NCBI GenBank assembly: GCA_017547345.1
Contig: JAFYPY010000128.1
Coordinates: forward strand, 1-17,770
DNA: 17,770 bases
Reading direction: 5' to 3'
Origin: Bacillota bacterium
GTDB lineage: Bacteria > Bacillota_A > Clostridia > Peptostreptococcales > Anaerovoracaceae
The translations under genes were made by a program, and so were the position numbers. Shown piece after piece: positions 1-5,110 of this stretch. Position 1 is the stretch's first letter. Each line of letters begins with the position of its first letter. Under the pieces are notes generated by a model, which was given only the letters and a program-made list of their open reading frames with translations, ran no database searches and had not been told where the DNA came from.

Positions 1-141
1 GCATCCTCCGGGAGAGGTGATGTTTGCCAGAGGAGATGTACCTGCTTATCAAGATCCGGAATGGCAAGCAAATTGTTTCGCAGCTGAATTAATGGCACCA
101 TATAGTTTGGCAAGGGGTATGAGTGCAGAACAAATAGTGGA
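1..141. repeat. Left copy of exact 141-bp terminal direct repeat
   Basis: These bases are identical to 17630-17770. A coding frame runs through the repeat and is completed only when the two ends are joined, which is what a circular molecule assembled as a linear contig looks like. The length of 141 equals a k-mer size commonly used by a metagenome assembler, so the repeat is probably an assembly overlap and not a biological repeat (inference). Confidence 0.95.
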
Positions 142-199
142 AAATTTCGGAATGTCATTGCAAGCTGCAATGATACGAAGTAAAGAATGCGCTAATTGA
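1..199 (+). CDS. ImmA/IrrE-like metallopeptidase, 3' part (starts near 17277)
   Basis: C-terminal part of the circle-spanning metallopeptidase. The frame enters the window open, with no start, reads HPPGEVMFARGD and then PEWQANCFAAELMAPY, and stops at 197-199. An internal ATG at 17 is only residue 125 of the full protein and is not a credible start, because it would remove the HEVGH motif found at the far right end of the window. Confidence 0.9.
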   Translation, partial: HPPGEVMFARGDVPAYQDPEWQANCFAAELMAPYSLARGMSAEQIVENFGMSLQAAMIRSKECAN

Positions 200-232
200 T
201 GTATGCGGTTAATCCGTTTACATATAAGAAAA

Positions 233-255
233 ACCAAGCACATTGAATGCTTGGT
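233..255. terminator. Hairpin terminator after metallopeptidase gene
   Basis: Perfect 8-bp stem ACCAAGCA (233-240) and TGCTTGGT (248-255) around a 7-nt loop, 34 nt after the stop codon at 199. The plus strand is followed only by CTCTTGTC, a weak U-tract; the minus strand has a better T-rich tail, so it may act in both directions. Confidence 0.55.
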
Positions 256-368
256 CTCTTGTCAAAAGTATTGCTACTTTGTGACTGGTTATAATTCTTT
301 CTAGACAACTGAATTATAGCATTGTAGCCGAACTTTTGCAAGGGATTTTTGCAGAAGGAGGCGGTAGT

Positions 369-488
369 ATGTATATTTTTAGGTCCTGGATTACTACAAA
401 AGATGGCTTCATAATATATGCTAAAGATTATGGAAAAAAAGCCTTTAAAATATGGATTGACCCTAATACTAAAAAGAAAGTAAACTAA
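369..488 (+). CDS. Small 39-residue protein, function unknown
   Basis: Short ORF beginning MYIFRSWITTKDG and ending NTKKKVN, rich in aromatic and basic residues with no membrane segment. The case for a real gene is a near-perfect ribosome binding site, AGAAGGAGG at 354-362, at good spacing from the ATG, and a strong hairpin terminator five bases after the stop. No family can be assigned from sequence alone. It is a single-gene transcription unit between the metallopeptidase and the membrane-protein genes. Its size and basic character would suit a small nucleic-acid-binding or regulatory protein, but that is a guess. Confidence 0.68.
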   Translation: MYIFRSWITTKDGFIIYAKDYGKKAFKIWIDPNTKKKVN

Positions 489-492
489 GTGT

Positions 493-525
493 AAAAAGGC
501 ATATTTACTAGTCGTATGCCTTTTT
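493..525. terminator. Strong bidirectional terminator
   Basis: Eleven-bp perfect stem, AAAAAGGCATA (493-503) and TATGCCTTTTT (515-525), with an 11-nt loop. The A-run on one side and T-run on the other make it intrinsic on both strands. It closes the small ORF 369-488. Confidence 0.88.
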
Positions 526-562
526 GAGATTAAAAAATATATTGAAGGGATGAAAGACTGGT

Positions 563-1051
563 ATGTTTAAAGAGATTTCACAGAAAGACAAGATAATAAT
601 TATTATCTCTATTGCTATTATGTTAATTTTTGGGGTGATACTTCCAATGTATCAAGCGCATTTAGTTAATGAATTCAAAGAAGAAATTGCAGTAGAGGAG
701 ACTCGCACGGATGATGAGTATTATGATGCTGTTATGAATGCTGCAAAGACAGCGATAGTTAATCAAGAGTCTATAATATACTCATTACTACTATCTGAAA
801 AATTTGCATATGTTGAGATGATTCTTACGTTTATAGGAGCTGCGGAATTGTTGATAAAGCTTTATAAGAATGTTGATGAAGGAGTGCATAAGGTTGTACT
901 TGGAACGGTAGTTTTTCTTTTTTGTATTTTTACAATAGGCATCTCTCCTATTAAAGAGTATACAGAAAATGGGAAAACAACAGTAACGGATGTGGATAAC
1001 CTTTTAAATGCCTTGCTAGATTATGCTATTGAAGAATCAAAGCTGGATTGA
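563..1051 (+). CDS. Predicted three-helix membrane protein, unknown function
   Basis: A 162-residue protein with hydrophobic segments at about residues 10-29, 82-101 and 109-128. An acidic stretch (EFKEEIAVEETRTDDEYYD) lies between helices one and two, and a short acidic tail ends ESKLD. There is no signal-peptidase site or recognised domain. The ribosome binding site is weak (GAAGGGATG about 14 nt upstream). It sits between two strong terminators, so it is its own transcription unit beside another membrane-protein gene, in the stretch where satellites and ICEs often carry accessory cargo. A role in superinfection exclusion or phage defence is possible from position only; nothing in the sequence proves it. 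Confidence 0.72.
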   Translation: MFKEISQKDKIIIIISIAIMLIFGVILPMYQAHLVNEFKEEIAVEETRTDDEYYDAVMNAAKTAIVNQESIIYSLLLSEKFAYVEMILTFIGAAELLIKLYKNVDEGVHKVVLGTVVFLFCIFTIGISPIKEYTENGKTTVTDVDNLLNALLDYAIEESKLD

Positions 1052-1094
1052 AACAGACAAGTAGTTACGGAAATTCATTTGGTAGAAGGCATAT

Positions 1095-1131
1095 AAGGGA
1101 TGGGAGTAATGTACTTCTATCCCTTTTGTTT
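1095..1131 (+). terminator. Long-stem terminator after 563-1051
   Basis: A 14-bp stem (1095-1108 with 1112-1125) containing G-U pairs and a 3-nt loop, followed by a T-rich tail. It begins 44 nt after the stop codon of the three-helix membrane protein. Confidence 0.85.
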
Positions 1132-1213
1132 ATAAAAGGGAATATGCTTGTTTCATGAATATCTTTCAATATCTAAATGCATATTCTTCCAAAGTTTCCT
1201 TACCAGTAGTTAA

Positions 1214-1248
1214 TGTCATAAAGTGTCAATTTGTGTCGATATATGTCG
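1214..1248. promoter_or_regulatory. Four TGTCR direct repeats at exact 10-bp spacing
   Basis: TGTCA, TGTCA, TGTCG and TGTCG start at 1214, 1224, 1234 and 1244. All lie on the same face of the helix, just upstream of the -35 box at 1260. This arrangement suits a regulator that binds direct repeats as a row of monomers, as OmpR-type regulators do. No such regulator gene is in this window, so a host factor is likely if the site is real. Confidence 0.55.
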
Positions 1249-1259
1249 AATGCTGAAAA

Positions 1260-1288
1260 TTGATTATTGATGATTGGGATGGTATAAT
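1260..1288 (+). promoter_or_regulatory. Promoter for 1323-2180
   Basis: TTGATT (1260-1265), 17-nt spacer, perfect TATAAT (1283-1288). It lies 34 nt before the start codon at 1323 and directly downstream of the phased TGTCR repeats. Confidence 0.75.
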
Positions 1289-1322
1289 GTAGTTATTCAT
1301 AGATAAGAGTTGGGGTGAATTT

Positions 1323-2180
1323 ATGAAAAAAATAATTGATTGGATTATGAAATATCCTAAAGAAACCATGTGGGTTATCGCAGCTTTGATAGTAGGACCA
1401 ATGCTTTTAGTGCAATTATTGTTCTTGATACCTGCGCCATGTAAATACTTGGTTGCTGTTTGGGGAGAAGGCGATATGTTGGGATATTTTGGGGATATAA
1501 TTTCGTTTATAGGAACGATTTTTTTGGGTTTTATAGCTGTGAGTCAAACCGAAGAGGCTAATTTGCTGAGTGCAGAAATGGTTAAATTGGAGTGGGAGAA
1601 AAGAAAACCATATTTCGATATTGTTCAAAACCAAGAGTACAATCTTTTTTTTGAAATGGAGGAAATTAAGCAATGTTTAGATAGGTATGATATTGCAAAT
1701 GATATGAAAATAAGCCCTCGCTATATAAAAGAAAAAAGAACAGGAATTACAACAACAATAGCTGTTATGCAAATTGAAGTAAAAAATATTGGAAATAGTG
1801 ATATAAGAAATATTTTTGTTAAAGAAAGTACTTGCTATTTATCTGCTGGATTATTTCCGCAAGAGTATGATAAATGTGTCGTTTTCCCGTTTGAAGGAAA
1901 TACATACATAAAAGCAGGTGAATGTAGAAAGTTGTTTATAGAATTTAAGCAAGAATTAGATGAAGAAAATGATAATATACAAGAACAGGTAGGTTGGGCA
2001 AAAGAAAGCATAAAAATGGTGCCTTCGTTTAATTTAAATTTGCATATAATAACTGCAGATGGAAACGAGTATGAAGAAAAATTGTCTTTAGAAACATCAA
2101 TAGCAGTGATTGCAAATGAGAATACTAAAATTATAAGAAATTTGGGAACGATAGATATAAATGTAGAAAAAATAGGATAA
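1323..2180 (+). CDS. Two-helix membrane-anchored protein with large soluble domain
   Basis: A 285-residue protein with two hydrophobic helices near the N-terminus (about residues 16-37 and 53-74) and a soluble, probably cytoplasmic, domain of about 210 residues beginning SQTEEANLLSAEMVKLEWEK. That segment looks helical and could form a coiled coil leading into a beta-rich region. The topology, two helices then a long cytosolic domain, is seen in several uncharacterised phage-related membrane proteins. I recognise no catalytic motif. The gene has its own promoter with phased upstream repeats, the GGGGTGA ribosome binding site and its own terminator, so it is independently controlled cargo. A defence or exclusion role is possible but rests only on position and topology. 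Confidence 0.8.
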   Translation: MKKIIDWIMKYPKETMWVIAALIVGPMLLVQLLFLIPAPCKYLVAVWGEGDMLGYFGDIISFIGTIFLGFIAVSQTEEANLLSAEMVKLEWEKRKPYFDIVQNQEYNLFFEMEEIKQCLDRYDIANDMKISPRYIKEKRTGITTTIAVMQIEVKNIGNSDIRNIFVKESTCYLSAGLFPQEYDKCVVFPFEGNTYIKAGECRKLFIEFKQELDEENDNIQEQVGWAKESIKMVPSFNLNLHIITADGNEYEEKLSLETSIAVIANENTKIIRNLGTIDINVEKIG

Positions 2181-2184
2181 AAAG

Positions 2185-2221
2185 AAAACCAATCACCAAT
2201 ATTACGGTGGTTGGTTTTTTT
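2185..2221 (+). terminator. Strong terminator after 1323-2180
   Basis: Thirteen-bp stem, AAAACCAATCACC (2185-2197) and GGTGGTTGGTTTT (2206-2218) with one G-U pair, then a run of T. It lies five bases after the stop codon. Confidence 0.9.
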
Positions 2222-2393
2222 ATTAAAATAACCTGACATCATTTTATTTGCCAGCAGTAAAAAAGGCAATGAAAAGAGCTGTGTGTTTCTACAGAACAGT
2301 ACAATAATTTAGGCAGAAGTCCGCGGTTAGCCCTGCTATCTGGTTTGCTTTTAACTAGTGAAATCAGCGGTTGGTACAAGCCTGAGAATGAAA
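2222..2393. other. Gene-free stretch, possible decayed sequence
   Basis: No credible gene. One plus-strand frame through about 2250-2391 reads protein-like but is broken by three stops, so it may be a decayed gene remnant; I cannot name its source. A 12-codon ORF at 2270 lacks support. Confidence 0.3.
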
Positions 2394-2461
2394 GAAAAAA
2401 TCCCTTATACCTAATTGGCAAAGGGATTCCCGCTAGTCATCTCTACAACGACCATTTCTGT
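2394..2461 (-). ncRNA. Small RNA 2, about 68 nt, own promoter and terminator
   Basis: Promoter at 2467-2495 predicts a start near 2461. A 5' hairpin of about 6 bp (GGUCGU with AUGACU) is followed by an intrinsic terminator: 8-bp stem AATCCCTT (minus strand 2428-2421) with AAGGGATT (2406-2399), then TTTTTTC. No antisense gene exists on the other strand, so it would act in trans. A 14-codon frame (minus strand 2455-2411, starting MVVVEMTS) lies within it, but no ribosome binding site precedes it. Confidence 0.62.
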
Positions 2462-2466
2462 TTACA

Positions 2467-2495
2467 ATTCTACTAGCTTCAAAGCGTATTGTCAA
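2467..2495 (-). promoter_or_regulatory. Consensus promoter for small RNA 2
   Basis: On the minus strand: perfect TTGACA (2495-2490), 17-nt spacer, TAGAAT (2472-2467). It is followed within about 70 nt by an intrinsic terminator, with no protein gene between. Confidence 0.8.
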
Positions 2496-2520
2496 TGTTT
2501 ATACAGCAGCAGTCGTATAA

Positions 2521-2604
2521 TATAAAAGACCCCGCATTCCTACGGAGTCTTCACATACTGCTCGCTAGGAGCTAACCATTCTATAATGCCCTTAAGGCGA
2601 TGTG
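2521..2604 (-). ncRNA. Small RNA 1, about 84 nt, three-way-junction fold
   Basis: The promoter at 2610-2638 predicts a start near 2604. The 5' end pairs with a distant segment (TCACAT at 2605-2600 with ATGTGA at 2556-2551). Two small hairpins lie inside, GCC/GGC and GCTC/GAGC (loop CTAGC), so the body is a three-way junction. Directly adjoining is the terminator, AGACTCCG (2550-2543) with CGGGGTCT (2534-2527, one mismatch), then TTTTATATTAT. I do not recognise the family. Confidence 0.68.
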
Positions 2605-2609
2605 AACTC

Positions 2610-2638
2610 ATTATACAACACTAGGTACTGTTTTTCAA
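2610..2638 (-). promoter_or_regulatory. Consensus promoter for small RNA 1
   Basis: On the minus strand: TTGAAA (2638-2633), 17-nt spacer, perfect TATAAT (2615-2610). It is among the best promoter matches in the window, yet no protein gene follows before the terminator at 2527-2550. Confidence 0.83.
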
Positions 2639-2677
2639 TAGATTTGCGACTACTACTGGAATGTTGTTTATTTTACA

Positions 2678-2693
2678 GTTGTACCAGTGCAAC
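2678..2693. promoter_or_regulatory. Palindrome GTTGTACCAGTGCAAC, copy 1
   Basis: A 16-bp near-palindrome that differs from the perfect palindrome at 9504-9519 at only two bases. It lies between the metallopeptidase stop and the promoter of small RNA 1. It looks like a protein-binding site shared by two distant places in the element. Confidence 0.55.
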
Positions 2694-2735
2694 TCCTGGC
2701 AGATAGAAATATCTTTCTTTTTGCAATAAGCATAA

Positions 2736-3167
2736 TTAGCCATGCATATGTATCTTTTCTTCTAAATATTTTTGAAGTTCATGTGGTGCGTATTCCAGAT
2801 AATGTTTGTCTCGCGGCTGAATCTGAGGCATTAAGCTCAATGCAAATAGATTTGCTTCATATTCCAATTGATCATCTTTACTTTCACCAAAAAGGTGAAG
2901 CGCATGTTTGGGGTGTAATAATATATGCCCAAGTTCATGTGCGCATAAGATTTTTTGATAATATTTTCCTAAAGAATTAGAAATGTATACAGTGCTATTT
3001 CCATTAGTATCCTTAGTCAGAAATGCATTTGTGTATTGAGTGTTAACAAAAGAACATTCAATTTGCAAATATTTTAATATCAAAAATGGATTTCTGGTTC
3101 CAAATTTATATAAGCACTCTTGAGCTATGTCTGTAATATAGTTTAATCTTCTTGGTGAAATATGCAT
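2736..3167 (-). CDS. ImmA/IrrE-like metallopeptidase of immunity circuit 1
   Basis: A 143-residue zinc metallopeptidase. The HELGH motif is at residues 77-81 inside CAHELGHILLHP, and the likely third ligand is E104 in YEANLFALSLM, both typical of the ImmA/IrrE (DUF955) family. In ICEBs1, ImmA cleaves the repressor ImmR after an inducing signal. Here the gene lies 25 nt downstream of the XRE repressor 3193-3813 on the same strand, matching the immR-immA pair. A GAGAGGG ribosome binding site precedes the ATG. It is probably cytoplasmic and acts on that repressor (inference from order). The repressor has no LexA-type self-cleavage domain, which agrees with cleavage in trans. Confidence 0.9.
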   Translation of the reverse strand: MHISPRRLNYITDIAQECLYKFGTRNPFLILKYLQIECSFVNTQYTNAFLTKDTNGNSTVYISNSLGKYYQKILCAHELGHILLHPKHALHLFGESKDDQLEYEANLFALSLMPQIQPRDKHYLEYAPHELQKYLEEKIHMHG

Positions 3168-3192
3168 ATTTTACCCTCTCATTTGAATGTGA

Positions 3193-3813
3193 TTATTTAT
3201 CTTTTGCGTATAAAATATTTGCAATCTCTAATATTTGCTCGTCGGTAATTTCAGATCCAAAGGCTGCTATATTTTTTGTTTCAATATAGGATTTGGCATC
3301 CTCGATATTCTGGGAAGTAAAATGACGACTAAGTCTTATAAGATTATCCTCTTTTTGAGCATTCTCGTTTTTGCTATATTTAGGAATAAAAGTAAGTTCC
3401 TCTATTCTTTTTAGAGCTTCGTCTTGTCCAGAAGAATTGAGGCTCATAAAATATTGTAAATATAAATTCATCCTATTAAGCATATTATTTTTATTTATAC
3501 TGTAGTTTTCATCCATGAGCATACTATGGAGAGTGGTTTTTAGTTTGTCGGATTGCACTCCTTCTAATCCGCAGAAAAGTTCGGTTTTTTTAATTTCAAT
3601 ATTCTCCCAACCCATTAAATAAGCAGGGGTAGTATCTAAGGCTTTAGCGAAAGCGGAAATTTTGCTTTGTGGTAAGTCAACTTTGCCGGCTTCCACTTTA
3701 GCAATGGCTGTTTTATCTTTATATCCTATCTTTTCGGCTAGAGTTGTTTGTGACATTTTATGTTCTTCTCTTAAACGTTTTATTTTAAGTCCCATTTGTT
3801 CTTGAAGTGTCAT
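3193..3813 (-). CDS. XRE-family repressor of immunity circuit 1
   Basis: A 206-residue protein with an N-terminal helix-turn-helix (about residues 8-62; MSQTTLAEKIGYKDKTAIAKVE) followed by PAYLMGWEN, a common end of the HTH_3 domain in clostridial repressors. The C-terminal 140 residues are helical and lack a Ser-Lys peptidase domain, so lifting of repression probably depends on the metallopeptidase downstream. It is divergent from the Cro-like gene 3966-4181 over a 152-bp control region. Its promoter (3847-3875) overlaps a partial operator half-site, which suggests autoregulation. Predicted targets are the three GTTGA-N7-TCAAC sites. Confidence 0.9.
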   Translation of the reverse strand: MTLQEQMGLKIKRLREEHKMSQTTLAEKIGYKDKTAIAKVEAGKVDLPQSKISAFAKALDTTPAYLMGWENIEIKKTELFCGLEGVQSDKLKTTLHSMLMDENYSINKNNMLNRMNLYLQYFMSLNSSGQDEALKRIEELTFIPKYSKNENAQKEDNLIRLSRHFTSQNIEDAKSYIETKNIAAFGSEITDEQILEIANILYAKDK

Positions 3814-3846
3814 ATAAGTCCCTTCTTTCCTAATGTTCTTAAGGAA

Positions 3847-3875
3847 ATTGTATCACAAAAAAGAACTAAATTCAA
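3847..3875 (-). promoter_or_regulatory. Promoter of circuit 1 repressor
   Basis: Minus strand: TTGAAT (3875-3870), 17-nt spacer, TACAAT (3852-3847). The -35 box shares bases with an operator-like half-site (TCAAC, 3872-3876). Confidence 0.75.
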
Positions 3876-3892
3876 CTTTTTTATTTAAAAGA

Positions 3893-3909
3893 GTTGACAA
3901 GTATTCAAC
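3893..3909. promoter_or_regulatory. Operator 1 of circuit 1 (GTTGA-N7-TCAAC)
   Basis: GTTGACAAGTATTCAAC. The left half contains most of the -35 box of the rightward early promoter, so bound repressor would block RNA polymerase. The same 17-bp pattern recurs at 3931 and 4173. Confidence 0.8.
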
Positions 3910-3922
3910 CGGTGTGTATTAT
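3894..3922 (+). promoter_or_regulatory. Rightward early promoter of circuit 1
   Basis: Perfect TTGACA (3894-3899), 17-nt spacer, TATTAT (3917-3922). It drives the Cro-like gene and probably the replication operon beyond. Operator 1 overlaps the -35 box and operator 2 lies just after the transcription start. Confidence 0.85.
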
Positions 3923-3930
3923 GATAGGTA

Positions 3931-3947
3931 GTTGAATAAAAATCAAC
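3931..3947. promoter_or_regulatory. Operator 2 of circuit 1
   Basis: GTTGAATAAAAATCAAC, the second copy of the GTTGA-N7-TCAAC pattern, centred 38 bp downstream of operator 1 and ahead of the Cro-like ribosome binding site. Confidence 0.8.
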
Positions 3948-3965
3948 AAGAAAGGAGACAGGACA

Positions 3966-4181
3966 TTGACGAATACGAATATGTTAAGCAATAAAGTTAA
4001 GGAATCGGGCTTGAAATTAACGTTTATTGCAAAAAAGCTGGGCATTACTAGAGAAGGATTGTATAGAAAGATGAGAAATGAGACTGAGTTTAAAGCTTCG
4101 GAAATCATCTGTTTACAAACTATTCTTCGACTTACTAATAAAGAGAGAGACGAAATTTTTTTTGCAACAAAGGTTGAATGA
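3966..4181 (+). CDS. Cro-like small DNA-binding regulator
   Basis: A 71-residue protein with one helix-turn-helix (about residues 18-45; LTFIAKKLGITREGLYRKM), a small phage regulator of the Cro/antirepressor-side type. A TTG start at 3966 is chosen because GAAAGGAGA (3950-3958) is 7 nt upstream; an ATG at 3981 would sit too far away. It is divergent from the circuit 1 repressor and first in the rightward early operon. Its stop codon lies inside operator 3, so the end of this gene is itself a control site. It probably competes with the repressor for the same operators. Confidence 0.85.
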   Translation: MTNTNMLSNKVKESGLKLTFIAKKLGITREGLYRKMRNETEFKASEIICLQTILRLTNKERDEIFFATKVE

Positions 4182-4189
4182 AAATCAAC
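4173..4189. promoter_or_regulatory. Operator 3 of circuit 1, over the Cro-like stop codon
   Basis: GTTGAATGAAAATCAAC differs from operator 2 at one base. It overlaps the end of the Cro-like gene (stop 4179-4181), about 240 bp from operator 2, a position that could allow looping or a transcription roadblock. Confidence 0.75.
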
Positions 4190-4257
4190 GACTTTAAACC
4201 TAGAAGGACTCAAGGCAGCAGAACAGGTAGATGATAAATGTGGAAAGGAAGTTTGGC

Positions 4258-4533
4258 ATGACAGCTAGAAATATCAATTTAGAATTAGAAAGTGTGGTTT
4301 CAGAAGCTGAAATCGCTCTTAATAAAGCTAGAGTTACAGTATCAGATTTGTATAGTGGCTATTTTGGAAAAAGTAAGCCAGAAGATTGGTTTCTGCGTTC
4401 ATGTTATGATGAGGCGCAAATCAAAAATACAATTGTGAATGATTATCTGCATGAACTGGGGGCACATTTAAAAGAGATTAGGGAAATTTTAGAGAAAACA
4501 GAGGACAAAACAAATGAAAACGATACAAAGTAA
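4258..4533 (+). CDS. Early-operon protein, unknown function
   Basis: A 91-residue, mostly helical protein (TARNINLELESVVSEAEIALNKA; later HLKEIREILEKTED). The start at 4258 is preferred over an ATG at 4231, because GGAAAGG at 4242-4248 is 9 nt upstream while the earlier ATG has no good site. No domain is recognised. It is second in the early operon after the Cro-like gene, and the next small ORF overlaps its end by 20 nt, which suggests coupled translation. Length and position match the small hypothetical genes between regulator and replication genes in clostridial prophages. Confidence 0.75.
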   Translation: MTARNINLELESVVSEAEIALNKARVTVSDLYSGYFGKSKPEDWFLRSCYDEAQIKNTIVNDYLHELGAHLKEIREILEKTEDKTNENDTK

Positions 4534-4651
4534 GACAGAAGATAATGACAAAATCAAAAGAACTATCATGGATATGCTGGCGAACATAAATGACGCAAGG
4601 AAGCTGGAGTGTATATGCGCATTCATCCAAGGGATTCATATCAGACAATAA
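4514..4651 (+). CDS. Small early protein (45 aa), unknown function
   Basis: Starts MKTIQSKTEDNDKIKRT and ends CAFIQGIHIRQ. It overlaps the 3' end of the preceding gene by 20 nt. The core, roughly I-x-x-ML-x-N-x-x-D-x-x-x-L-x-x-I, resembles the middle of the next small protein (ARMLNETDGGYMRTIYLML), so the two may be diverged tandem copies of one helical-hairpin fold. The ribosome binding site is poor (AGGACAAA), consistent with coupling to upstream translation. Function unknown. Confidence 0.62.
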   Translation: MKTIQSKTEDNDKIKRTIMDMLANINDARKLECICAFIQGIHIRQ

Positions 4652-4686
4652 CGCAACAACGAAAATCAAAAGAGAGGTTAAAGCAG

Positions 4687-4851
4687 ATGAACGAACAAAG
4701 TCGAGAATGGTATGTGAAAGAGATCGCAAGGATGCTAAATGAAACGGATGGTGGATATATGCGAACTATTTACCTAATGCTAAAACATCACAACAAGAAA
4801 AGAGAAGAAATGACGAAAGGGGTAGGAAACAATGAACCAGCAACCAGTTAA
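4687..4851 (+). CDS. Small early protein (54 aa), unknown function
   Basis: Starts MNEQSREWYVKEIARML. The open frame extends back to 4609, but AGAGG at 4672-4676 sits 10 nt before this ATG, so the shorter form is chosen. Helical and basic; it shares a helix pattern with the 45-residue protein upstream. Its 3' end overlaps the excisionase-like gene by 20 nt. It is probably an early regulatory or accessory protein, but no function can be assigned. Confidence 0.68.
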   Translation: MNEQSREWYVKEIARMLNETDGGYMRTIYLMLKHHNKKREEMTKGVGNNEPATS

Positions 4852-5032
4852 TATGTCCATGACAGACAATCGACTTATGGGGATTAAGGAGCTCATGAGT
4901 TATACATGCCTAGGGCGCAATAGTGCAATGCAGTTAGGATTGGATAGCGGGGCAAAGGTTAAGATAGGTGGTCGCGTTCTGTATGACAGGCACAGGATTG
5001 ACAGATATATTGATGGACTGGCAGCAGAATAG
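4832..5032 (+). CDS. xis: Excisionase-like small HTH protein
   Basis: A 66-residue protein with the winged-helix pattern of excisionase and HTH_17 proteins: MGIKELMSYTCLGRNSAMQL (recognition region), then GAKVKIGGRVLYDRHRIDRYID, the wing and final helix. Members bind DNA near attachment sites and direct a tyrosine integrase to excise; some act as transcription regulators. AAAGGGG lies upstream of the ATG. It is expressed from the early operon, far from the integrase (15321), which would let excision follow induction. Proteins of this length also occur as plain replication-region regulators, so the excision role is likely but not certain. Confidence 0.75.
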   Translation: MNQQPVNMSMTDNRLMGIKELMSYTCLGRNSAMQLGLDSGAKVKIGGRVLYDRHRIDRYIDGLAAE

Positions 5033-5050
5033 TCTGCTGTCCGATGAACT

Positions 5051-5083
5051 GTAACGTTACAGTAACATTACAGTAGCGTTACA
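5051..5083. repeat. Three tandem 11-bp iterons
   Basis: GTAACGTTACA (5051-5061), GTAACATTACA (5062-5072) and GTAGCGTTACA (5073-5083). Each is nearly palindromic; the first lies inside the perfect palindrome CTGTAACGTTACAG (5049-5062). They sit in the only sizeable gap of the early operon, 28 bp before the replisome organiser, as expected for an initiator-binding or autoregulatory site. Confidence 0.8.
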
Positions 5084-5110
5084 GATGAGAATTAGAAAGC
5101 AGGTAGAAAA

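Noticed and set aside
1..141. Terminal repeats as a transposon or phage direct terminal repeat
   Set aside because: The repeat lies inside one gene that becomes whole when the ends join, and its length matches an assembler k-mer, so circularity is the simpler reading.
2270..2500. Type I toxin-antitoxin system, with the small RNAs as antitoxin
   Set aside because: No hydrophobic short ORF with a ribosome binding site lies opposite either small RNA; the frames there are 8 to 14 codons long.
2687..2980. Open frame of 97 codons on the plus strand
   Set aside because: It lies largely antisense to the metallopeptidase 2736-3167, which has the HELGH motif and a good ribosome binding site; this frame has neither.
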